A DNA stretch of 64,000 bases from Mesorhizobium amorphae CCNWGS0123 (GTDB lineage: Bacteria; Pseudomonadota; Alphaproteobacteria; Rhizobiales; Rhizobiaceae), in the NCBI RefSeq assembly GCF_001686985.1, contig NZ_CP015318.1, positions 4,586,001 to 4,650,000 on the forward strand, given 5' to 3'. This document shows, in pieces, positions 25,106-31,562 of the stretch (positions are counted from its first letter, which is position 1; every line of letters begins with the position of its first letter). The notes under the pieces were generated by a model that saw only the letters and a program-made list of their open reading frames with translations, was not told the origin of the DNA and did no database searches. Made by a program: the position numbers and the translations under genes.

Positions 25106-25240
25106 GTCGCAAAATCGACAAGAATTCCAATAGATTTGCGGTCGCTTTCCTTTTGCGGGAAGTCGCAAATCAGCTATGGATACCCGCCCCTAGCGGGTTA
25201 GGTATGGACGCAAATATGTTGTGCCTTGCGACGCAGTCGC
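25106..25240. promoter_or_regulatory. Cluster of TTTGCGAC/GTCGCAAA-type half-sites between mttB-2 and corrinoid gene
   Basis: The divergent promoter region contains GTCGCAAA (25106-25113), ATTTGCG (25134-25140) and GTCGCAAAT (25162-25170). The last two flank a spacer so that GATTTGCG and CGCAAATC face each other. TTGCGAC-GCA-GTCGC follows at 25226-25240. The same half-site forms a 9-base-arm palindrome before the GlxA-type regulator gene (37190-37211). This suggests direct control of both divergent genes by that regulator; binding is not shown. Confidence 0.55.
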
Positions 25241-25264
25241 GATGCCGTGAGGAGCTGGATCAAA

Positions 25265-25963
25265 ATGGCCGACGACGAGATCATCCTTTCCAAGCTTTCC
25301 GACGACGAGCTGGTGCAGCAGATGCACGACGACCTTTATGACGGGTTGAAGGAAGAGATCGAGGAAGGCACGCAGATCCTGCTCGAGCGCGGCTGGGCAC
25401 CCTACAAGGTGCTGACCGAGGCGCTGGTTGAAGGCATGCGCATCGTCGGCGAGGATTTTCGCGACGGCATCCTGTTCGTGCCGGAAGTGCTTTTGTCCGC
25501 CAACGCAATGAAGGCCGGCATGTTCATCCTGCGCCCGCTGCTTGCCGCCACCGGCGCGCCGAAGCAGGGCAAGATGGTGATCGGCACCGTCAAGGGCGAC
25601 ATCCACGACATCGGCAAGAACCTCGTCGGCATGATGATGGAGGGCGCCGGCTTCGACGTCATCGATCTCGGCATCAACAACGCGGTCGAAAAATACCTCG
25701 ACGCCATCGAACAGCACCAGCCCGACATCATCGGCATGTCGGCGCTTTTGACCACCACCATGCCCTACATGAAGGTCGTCATCGACACGATGAAGGAAAA
25801 GGGCATCCGCGACGACTATGTCGTGCTGGTCGGCGGCGCACCGCTCAACGAGGAATTCGGCAAGGCCGTCGGCGCCGACGCCTATTGCCGCGACGCGGCG
25901 GTGGCGGTCGAGACCGCCAAGGACTTCATGAAGCGCAAGCACAATGTGCGCGCTTCGGCCTGA
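25265..25963 (+). CDS. Corrinoid (B12-binding) methyl-carrier protein
   Basis: Corrinoid protein of 232 residues of the MtbC/MtmC/MtgC kind that shuttles methyl groups on cobalt. An N-terminal helical cap (about 5-95) includes LVEGMRIVGEDFRDGILFVP. The Rossmann-type B12 domain holds the lower axial ligand His114 in the signature GDIHDIGKN, then GFDVIDLG and VLVGGAPL. The start MADDEIILSK at 25265 is chosen because TGAGGAG precedes it; an upstream ATG at 25226 adds unconserved residues. A strong terminator follows at 25993. It would accept methyl from MttB and donate it to the folate methyltransferase encoded at 30578. Confidence 0.95.
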   Translation: MADDEIILSKLSDDELVQQMHDDLYDGLKEEIEEGTQILLERGWAPYKVLTEALVEGMRIVGEDFRDGILFVPEVLLSANAMKAGMFILRPLLAATGAPKQGKMVIGTVKGDIHDIGKNLVGMMMEGAGFDVIDLGINNAVEKYLDAIEQHQPDIIGMSALLTTTMPYMKVVIDTMKEKGIRDDYVVLVGGAPLNEEFGKAVGADAYCRDAAVAVETAKDFMKRKHNVRASA

Positions 25964-25992
25964 TCTAGCCCAATCCGGCACGGACAATGGAG

Positions 25993-26021
25993 AAAGCCGC
26001 GCCTTGCAGCGCGGCTTTTTT
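25993..26021 (+). terminator. Rho-independent terminator after corrinoid gene
   Basis: Perfect 10-base stem AAAGCCGCGC (25993-26002) with GCGCGGCTTT (26009-26018), 6-base loop, ending in a T run to 26021. It closes the corrinoid transcript, so DUF1638 and later genes need their own promoter. Confidence 0.9.
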
Positions 26022-26053
26022 GTACCCAGATGATGAAGAAGGCTGGGCGCGGA

Positions 26054-26194
26054 TCAGGGTTTGGTGACGGTGTCGTCAACGGCCTTGGCCGTGGACTTGA
26101 TATCCTTGCCGACGCCGCGGACGGTGTTCGCGCATGCCGTGAGGGCCAGAGCGCAGGCCAAGATGGCAATCGGCGCGATGCGTAGCAGTTTCAT
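26054..26194 (-). CDS. Entericidin A/B family small lipoprotein
   Basis: Tiny lipoprotein of 46 residues, start at 26194. The signal peptide KLLRIAPIAILACALALTAC ends in the lipobox LTAC, and the mature part ANTVRGVGKDIKSTAKAVDD matches entericidin-type peptides. Upstream in-frame ATGs at 26266 and 26260 add residues unlike the family and are rejected. Such proteins are common in Rhizobiales; in enterics they act as a toxin/antidote pair, but no partner gene is visible here. It sits divergent to DUF1638. Confidence 0.85.
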   Translation of the reverse strand: MKLLRIAPIAILACALALTACANTVRGVGKDIKSTAKAVDDTVTKP

Positions 26195-26258
26195 GGACGG
26201 TGTCTCCCTCAATAGATAAATTAGCCCTAGAGCAACGAAGGCCGGTTCGACTGGTTCC

Positions 26259-26888
26259 ATGGCCAAGATACAAAAAACGAAACCGAATCAAACGGACAGG
26301 CTGCTCGTCATCGCCTGCGGGATGATTGCGCGCGAAGTTTTGGCCGTCAAGGAACAGCTCAAACTGGATCATCTCGAATTGACCTGCCTGCCGGCGGAGT
26401 TTCATTTCTATCCGGACCGCATCCCGCCGGCCATGGACAAGGCCATCGAGAAGGCCAAGGCGGACGGTTACGAACACATCTTCGTCGGCTATGCCGATTG
26501 CGGCACCGGCGGCCTGCTCGACCGCATCTGCGAGAAGCACGGTGTCGAGCGCATGGCCGGCCCGCACTGCTTCGCCTTCTACCAGGGCATGGACGCCTAT
26601 GCGAAGATCGCCGACGACGACATGATGTCGTTCTACATGACCGACTTCCTGTGCCGGCAGTTCGACGCCTTCTTCATGAAGCCGCTCGGCCTCGACAAGC
26701 ACCCGGAGCTGATCAAGGACTATTTCGGCAATTACGAGAAGCTGGTCTATATCGCCCAGACCGACGATCCGGAGCTCGACAAGGTTGCCGAGAAGGCGGC
26801 GAAGCTGCTCGGCCTCGCTTATGAGCGCCGCTCGACTGGCTATGGCGACCTGACGAAAGAGCTGGCAGAGGCCTCATCAGTCGCCTGA
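26259..26888 (+). CDS. DUF1638 protein linked to corrinoid methyltransfer
   Basis: DUF1638 protein of 209 residues. Cysteines cluster in recognisable places: LVIACGM (Cys20), LTCLP (Cys43), YADCGTGGLLDRICEKHG (Cys81, Cys91) and GPHCFAFY (His103/Cys104), with another in FLCRQF. This fits a metal or cofactor site. The family often neighbours corrinoid methyltransferase genes, as here (corrinoid gene 300 bases upstream, folate enzymes downstream). Its biochemical function is unknown; a role in corrinoid loading or maturation is a guess from context. Confidence 0.85.
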   Translation: MAKIQKTKPNQTDRLLVIACGMIAREVLAVKEQLKLDHLELTCLPAEFHFYPDRIPPAMDKAIEKAKADGYEHIFVGYADCGTGGLLDRICEKHGVERMAGPHCFAFYQGMDAYAKIADDDMMSFYMTDFLCRQFDAFFMKPLGLDKHPELIKDYFGNYEKLVYIAQTDDPELDKVAEKAAKLLGLAYERRSTGYGDLTKELAEASSVA

Positions 26889-26914
26889 GACACTGACCAA
26901 GAGGGGGAAATCCC

Positions 26915-27493
26915 ATGTCTGTTCGGCCGTTGCTTCTATCTCTGTGCCTGGGCGTCTGCGCTGTCCTGCCGGCTCACGCCGACGGCGAGGTGCAAAAACT
27001 GATCACCGCGGCCGACAAGGCGCGGCTGGACAAATATGGCGAGACGCGCAAGGCGGCCCTCGATGAGGCCAAGGCCGGCGACCCTGCCGAGGCCAAGCAG
27101 CTCGATGCTCTGCTGGCAAAGCCGCTGGTGGCGTTTTCCGACAAGGACCTGACCGGCAACTGGAAGTGCCGCACCATCAAGGCCGGTGGGCTGAGCCCGC
27201 TCGTCATCTATGGCTGGTTCAAGTGCAAGGTGAGCGATGACGGCTCCGGCTGGCGGCTGGAAAAGGTAAGCGGCTCGCAGCGCACCAAGGGCCGCTTCTT
27301 CGACGACGGCGAAAAGCGCGCCATCTATCTCGGCTCCTTCACCGTCAACGAGGATCCGGCGAAGCCTTACGGCAGCGGTCCGCAGAGCGACCAGGTCGGC
27401 TATGCCTTCCGCAACAGCGCCAGCGAATGGCGCATCGAATTTCCGGCGCCCAATTACGAATCCAAGCTCGACATCATGGAATTCAAGCGTTGA
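26915..27493 (+). CDS. DUF4893-type secreted protein
   Basis: Protein of 192 residues with a signal peptide (SVRPLLLSLCLGVCAVLPAHADG, cleavage after AHA). The mature part has a helical segment with AADKARLDKYGETRKAAL and a beta-rich DUF4893 domain containing LTGNWKCRTIKAGGLSPLVIYGWF and the ending NYESKLDIMEFKR. It is periplasmic, function unknown. It starts 26 bases after DUF1638, behind GAGGGGGAAA, so the two may be co-transcribed although no functional link is obvious. Confidence 0.82.
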   Translation: MSVRPLLLSLCLGVCAVLPAHADGEVQKLITAADKARLDKYGETRKAALDEAKAGDPAEAKQLDALLAKPLVAFSDKDLTGNWKCRTIKAGGLSPLVIYGWFKCKVSDDGSGWRLEKVSGSQRTKGRFFDDGEKRAIYLGSFTVNEDPAKPYGSGPQSDQVGYAFRNSASEWRIEFPAPNYESKLDIMEFKR

Positions 27494-27597
27494 TCGGCGA
27501 CGCAACCCGGTGGCGGGTGGCAATCACCAAGGATTAACCCGGACAGCCTAGCATCCGGCCTGCCGATAGCAGGTCATCCCCAGGCACGTCGAAAACC

Positions 27598-28380
27598 ATG
27601 GAACCGTCGAAAGCAAACCCACGGCCGATCGTCGTCGTCACCGAAGGCGGGCCGCATATCTGGGCCATCATAAACGCCATCGCCGACCGGCTTGGCCCTG
27701 TCAGCGTCGTCCTCGAAACACCTGAATCCAAAAAGCAATTGCTGCTTGGACGCGCCCGCCGCCAAGGCTGGGTCTCGGCCGTAGGTCAACTCGGCACGAT
27801 GGTGCTGACCCGGCTCGGCAAGCGTTTTTTCGCCAGCCATGCGGCGCGATTGATTGTCGACCAGAAGCTTCAGACCGAGCCGAAGCTGGGCCAGAAGACC
27901 ATCAACGTTCCGTCGGCAAACGCGCCGGAATGCCTGCAGGCGATCACGGACCTCCAGCCAGGTGTGGTGCTGCTTGCCGGCTGCCGCCTGTTGTCCAGGC
28001 AGACGCTGGCGAAGATGCCTTGCCCGGTGCTCAACTATCATGCCGGCATCGCCCCGAAATATCGCGGCATGAATGGCGGCTACTGGGCCCTTGCCTTAGG
28101 CGATGCGCAGAACTTCGGCACGACCGTGCATCTGGTCGACGCCGGCGTCGACACCGGCGGCGTGCTGAAACAGGCGCGTGGCAGGCCCGAGCCGGGCGAC
28201 ACCATTTCGAGCTATGCGCTGCGTCAGGCGGCTTTCTCGCGCGACATCTGCTTCGAGGCGCTCAGCGACGCGCTGGCGGGGAAACTTGCCACGTCAGATC
28301 CGGATCTGCCTTCGAAACAATGGTACCATCCGACGATCTGGTTCTATCTTTGGACCGGCGTGACCAAGCGGGTCTGGTAG
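27598..28380 (+). CDS. Formyltransferase-fold protein (folate-dependent family)
   Basis: Protein of 260 residues with the formyltransferase N-terminal fold of PurN, Fmt and sugar N-formyltransferases, which use 10-formyl-tetrahydrofolate. The catalytic region is intact: NYHAGIAPKYRGMNGGYWAL supplies Asn and His, and VHLVDAGVDTGGVL supplies Asp. There is no Fmt C-terminal domain. The first residues EPSKANPRPIVVVTEGG lead into the Rossmann strand. Its position among folate one-carbon genes is suggestive, but the acceptor is unknown; related proteins formylate amino sugars. Confidence 0.85.
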   Translation: MEPSKANPRPIVVVTEGGPHIWAIINAIADRLGPVSVVLETPESKKQLLLGRARRQGWVSAVGQLGTMVLTRLGKRFFASHAARLIVDQKLQTEPKLGQKTINVPSANAPECLQAITDLQPGVVLLAGCRLLSRQTLAKMPCPVLNYHAGIAPKYRGMNGGYWALALGDAQNFGTTVHLVDAGVDTGGVLKQARGRPEPGDTISSYALRQAAFSRDICFEALSDALAGKLATSDPDLPSKQWYHPTIWFYLWTGVTKRVW

Positions 28381-28416
28381 CCACATCACTCCCAAGAATC
28401 TCGCCTTTCCACTGCA

Positions 28417-28443
28417 GCATTCAATAGCGTCGCTTTTGAATGC
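28417..28443. promoter_or_regulatory. Inverted repeat upstream of the virulence factor-metV-metF operon
   Basis: Perfect 8-base arms GCATTCAA (28417-28424) and TTGAATGC (28436-28443), 11 bases apart, 74 bases before the ATG at 28518. No T run follows, so it is more likely an operator than a terminator for the formyltransferase gene. The bound protein is unknown. Confidence 0.4.
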
Positions 28444-28517
28444 GCGCGCGTCGTCCCATAACAAGCGGCCCCCATGCGCATGCGGCAATGCTCGATGCTT
28501 AGAGGAGTGAGAATTTC

Positions 28518-28820
28518 ATGGCCGATCTGATCGTCGTGTACTGGCGCGACATCCCCGCCCAGGTCATCGTCAAGAAGGGCCGGCAGAACGCCAAGCGCGA
28601 GCTGCCGCTGCGTTTCACCGAGGCGATCGATATGTGCGCCATGCGCACCGGCGCCGGCGGCACGGACGATTATCTCGCCGAATGGCGCAAAGCCGACCCG
28701 GTTCCGGTCGGCGACGATCTCGAAGCCGAGGTCGAAAAGGCTTTTCAGGAGCTCGATGCGAAATATGACCGCGAGCGGTTGGTCGCTCTGGTCAAGGCAG
28801 GCGGGAAAGAACATGTCTGA
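28518..28820 (+). CDS. Small 'virulence factor' family protein
   Basis: Protein of 100 residues of the family labelled 'virulence factor' in rhizobia, beginning ADLIVVYWRDIPAQVIVKKG and ending with a helical DRERLVALVKAGGKEHV. It overlaps the MetV-like gene by eight bases (28813-28820), which itself overlaps metF, so the three are translationally coupled. The tight coupling to folate genes argues for a role in the methyl-folate reaction, perhaps as a small subunit, rather than in virulence. RBS GAGGAG precedes the ATG. Confidence 0.8.
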   Translation: MADLIVVYWRDIPAQVIVKKGRQNAKRELPLRFTEAIDMCAMRTGAGGTDDYLAEWRKADPVPVGDDLEAEVEKAFQELDAKYDRERLVALVKAGGKEHV

Positions 28821-29409
28821 GCCTCAGCCGGCGGTTACCCAGGCCACTTTGGTCAAGAAGGCAGCGCCGAAGTCCGACTACAAGCCGGCCGACGTATCGC
28901 CGCAGCGGCGCGTGCAGCGCTCGTTCGCAGTGCGGCTTTGGTCGATCCGCCATTCCCGCCTGCTCGAATGGTTCTATTCCCGCTTCGCCGACATGTTCCT
29001 GCTGCTGCATCCGCTGTGGAAGGGCATCGGCTACGGCCGCGTCGAAGCCCCGATCAAGTTCGTCGAAAAGCGCGTCAAGGGTTTCATGTTCGACTGCCGC
29101 ATGTGCGGGCAGTGCGTATTGTCCTCGACCGGCATGTCGTGCCCGATGAACTGCCCCAAGCAGTTGCGCAACGGCCCTTGCGGCGGCGTGCGCGCCAACG
29201 GCAATTGCGAGGTCGAGCCCGATATGCCCTGCGTCTGGGTCAAGGCCTGGGAGGGCTCGCAGAACATGGTGCATGGCGACAAGATCCTCGACGTGCAAAA
29301 GCCCGTCGACCAGTCGCTGCGCGAAACCTCTGCCTGGCTGCGGGTGACCGCACAGGCAGCCGCCGCGCGTGAAGCCGCCCAGGCGCCCAAGACCGGAGCC
29401 TCGGCATGA
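28813..29409 (+). CDS. MetV-like cysteine-rich methylenetetrahydrofolate reductase partner
   Basis: Protein of 198 residues matching the MTHFR C-terminal/MetV-type domain that pairs with MetF in acetogens and related bacteria. Eight cysteines lie between 95 and 140: DCRMCGQCVLSSTGMSC (95, 98, 101, 110), Cys114, GPCGG (123), GNCEV (132) and DMPC (140), consistent with iron-sulfur or zinc binding. I chose the internal ATG at 28813 (MSEPQPAVTQ) because the upstream gene ends at 28820 and the longer frame is not conserved. It overlaps metF by four bases. It probably passes electrons to or from MetF. Confidence 0.88.
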   Translation: MSEPQPAVTQATLVKKAAPKSDYKPADVSPQRRVQRSFAVRLWSIRHSRLLEWFYSRFADMFLLLHPLWKGIGYGRVEAPIKFVEKRVKGFMFDCRMCGQCVLSSTGMSCPMNCPKQLRNGPCGGVRANGNCEVEPDMPCVWVKAWEGSQNMVHGDKILDVQKPVDQSLRETSAWLRVTAQAAAAREAAQAPKTGASA

Positions 29410-30497
29410 TCGCCCGCCAGCTCGACGAGAACCCCGCCGGCATCCACCTGCCGCTCGATCCCCTGCCCGGCCACTCTTCGCGCGGCCGGCTGGAGCGCGT
29501 GCTGCGGCGCGGCGAATTCGCGGTGACGACCGAGCTCAACCCGCCCGACAGCGCCGATCCGGAAGACGTCTACAACCGCGCGAAAATCTTCGACGGCTGG
29601 GTCGACGCCATCAATGCCGTCGATGCCTCCGGCGCCAATTGCCACATGTCCTCGGTGGGCATCTGCGCGCTGTTGACCCGCATGGGCTATGCCCCGATCA
29701 TGCAGATCGCCTGTCGCGACAAGAACCGCATCGCCATCCAGGGCGACGTGCTGGGTGGTGCTGCGATGGGCGTCGCCAACATGTTGTGCCTGACCGGCGA
29801 CGGCGTGCAAGCGGGCGACCAGCCGGGCGCCAAGCCGGTGTTCGACCTCGATTCCATGTCGCTGCTCGAGACCTGCCGCATCATGCGCGACAACGGCAAG
29901 TTCCTGTCCGGCCGTAAGCTGACGACGCCGCCGCAGATCTTCCTCGGCGCCGCCGTCAATCCGTTCGCGCCGCCCTTCGACTTCCGCCCCATCCATCTCG
30001 GCAAGAAGATCGCCGCCGGGGCGCAGTTCGTGCAGACGCAGTATTGTTTCGACGTGCCGATGTTCAAAACCTTCATGCAGAAGGCGCGCGATCTCGGCCA
30101 CACCGAAAAGGTATTCATCCTGTGCGGCGTCGGCCCGCTGGCCTCGGCCAAGACGGCCAAATGGATCCGCAACAACGTACCGGGCATCCATATCCCCGAC
30201 GCGATCGTCAAGCGGCTGGAAGGGGCCCAGGACCAGAAAAAGGAAGGCAAGCAGCTCTGCATCGACATCATCAACGAGGTGAAGGAAATCCCCGGCATAT
30301 CCGGCGTCCATGTGATGGCCTACCGCCAGGAGGAATATGTCGCCGAGATCGTCGATGAATCGGGCGTGCTCAAGGGCCGCCAGCCATGGAAGCGCGAGAT
30401 CCGTCGCGACGACCAGATGGTCGCCGACCGGCTCGGCCACATACTGCACGACGAAATTACCGAAACCCAGGTGGATATGGTGAAGACCGCGCATTGA
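29406..30497 (+). CDS. metF: Methylenetetrahydrofolate reductase (MetF family)
   Basis: TIM-barrel flavoprotein of 363 residues, somewhat longer than enteric MetF (about 300). Recognisable stretches are FAVTTELNPPDSAD, MQIACRDKNRIAIQGDVLG, NMLCLTGDG, GAQFVQTQYCFDVPMF and FILCGVGPLASAKTAKW. It interconverts 5-methyl- and 5,10-methylene-tetrahydrofolate. Beside MetV and a corrinoid:folate methyltransferase it more likely works in the oxidative direction, turning methyl groups from amines into methylene-folate. That direction is inference. ATGA overlap with the MetV-like gene. A housekeeping MetF may exist elsewhere in the genome. Confidence 0.92.
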   Translation: MIARQLDENPAGIHLPLDPLPGHSSRGRLERVLRRGEFAVTTELNPPDSADPEDVYNRAKIFDGWVDAINAVDASGANCHMSSVGICALLTRMGYAPIMQIACRDKNRIAIQGDVLGGAAMGVANMLCLTGDGVQAGDQPGAKPVFDLDSMSLLETCRIMRDNGKFLSGRKLTTPPQIFLGAAVNPFAPPFDFRPIHLGKKIAAGAQFVQTQYCFDVPMFKTFMQKARDLGHTEKVFILCGVGPLASAKTAKWIRNNVPGIHIPDAIVKRLEGAQDQKKEGKQLCIDIINEVKEIPGISGVHVMAYRQEEYVAEIVDESGVLKGRQPWKREIRRDDQMVADRLGHILHDEITETQVDMVKTAH

Positions 30498-30520
30498 CGG
30501 CGCCAACGGTCACCATTCGC

Positions 30521-30561
30521 TTGAACGAAATCAGATAACGATATAAAGAACTCTTTATATC
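30521..30561 (+). promoter_or_regulatory. Promoter with palindromic operator, copy 2
   Basis: The palindrome ATATAAAGAACTCTTTATAT at 30541-30560, flanked by a complementary G and C, is identical in both arms to the one at 15006-15025. A TTGAAC (30521-30526) with TATAAA inside the operator gives a plausible promoter, so the site would block RNA polymerase. The methyl-folate methyltransferase starts 17 bases downstream at 30578. Confidence 0.8.
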
Positions 30562-30577
30562 ACGACGGAGAGATTTC

Positions 30578-31552
30578 ATGACCCGCACCATCGTCGCCTC
30601 GGCGACACGAGAAATCATCATCGGCTTCGACCAGCCCTTCTGCGTGATCGGCGAACGCATCAACCCGACCGGCCGCAAGAAGCTCGCCGCCGAGATGGTG
30701 GTCGGCAATTTCGAGACCGTTATCAAGGACGCACTGGAACAGGCTGCCTGCGGCGCCACCATGCTCGACGTCAATGCCGGCGTAACCTCGGTCAACCCGA
30801 ACGAGACCGAACCCGGCCTCCTGGTGCAGACTCTGGAGATCGTCCAGGGCCTGGTCGACCTGCCGCTGTCGATCGACAGCTCGGTCACCGCGGCAATCGA
30901 AGCGGCGCTCAAGGTCGCCAAGGGTCGGCCGCTGGTCAATTCCGTCACCGGCGAGGAAGAAAAGCTCGAAGCCATCCTGCCGCTGGTCAAGAAGTACAAC
31001 GTCCCGGTAGTGGCCATCTCCAATGACGAGACCGGCATCTCGATGGACCCGGACGTGCGCTTCGCCGTCGCCAAGAAGATCGTGCAGCGCTGTGCCGATT
31101 TCGGCATTCCGGCGCATGACGTCGTCGTCGATCCCCTGGTCATGCCGATCGGCGCGCTGGGCGATGCCGGCCGCCAGGTGTTCGCGCTGTTGCGTCGGCT
31201 CCGCGAAGAACTCAAGGTCAACACCACCTGCGGCCTCTCCAACATCTCCTTCGGCCTGCCGCACCGCCACGGCATCAATGCCGCCTTCATCCCGATGGTG
31301 ATCGGCGCCGGCATGACCTCGGCGATCATGAACCCGGTGCGCCCGCAGGAAATGGAAGCCGTGCGCGGCGCCAATGTGCTCAACGGCACCGACGAGAACT
31401 GCACCAACTGGATCAGGACCTACAAGGACTACAAGCCGGCCGAAGGCGGCCAGGCGGTCGCAGCGCCCACCGCGGTCAACGCACCGGGCGAAGGCGGCGG
31501 CAATGGCGGCCGCCGACGCGGCGGACGTGAAGCCCGCATGGCCAGGGGATAA
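30578..31552 (+). CDS. Methyltetrahydrofolate:corrinoid methyltransferase (MtrH/AcsE-like)
   Basis: Pterin-binding TIM-barrel methyltransferase of 324 residues. Family signatures are GERINPTGRKKL (about 24-35), ATMLDVNAG, LSIDSS, VNSVTGEE and GLSNISFGLPHR. It transfers methyl from the corrinoid protein to tetrahydrofolate (or the reverse). The last 35 residues are a glycine/arginine-rich tail not seen in the usual family, probably disordered. It is followed 10 bases on by the corrinoid reactivator, and controlled by the same palindrome as bmt. Given MttB, a corrinoid protein and MetF here, methyl-folate formation is the likely direction. Confidence 0.93.
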   Translation: MTRTIVASATREIIIGFDQPFCVIGERINPTGRKKLAAEMVVGNFETVIKDALEQAACGATMLDVNAGVTSVNPNETEPGLLVQTLEIVQGLVDLPLSIDSSVTAAIEAALKVAKGRPLVNSVTGEEEKLEAILPLVKKYNVPVVAISNDETGISMDPDVRFAVAKKIVQRCADFGIPAHDVVVDPLVMPIGALGDAGRQVFALLRRLREELKVNTTCGLSNISFGLPHRHGINAAFIPMVIGAGMTSAIMNPVRPQEMEAVRGANVLNGTDENCTNWIRTYKDYKPAEGGQAVAAPTAVNAPGEGGGNGGRRRGGREARMARG

Positions 31553-31562
31553 GCGCGCAATC

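Noticed and set aside
25000..25264. Cobalamin riboswitch before the corrinoid gene
   Set aside because: I looked for a B12-box-like conserved core and found only the short GTCGCAAA-type repeats.
29031..30506. Leftward 491-residue frame opposite metF and the MetV-like gene
   Set aside because: Crosses two well-supported overlapping genes and has no domain of its own.
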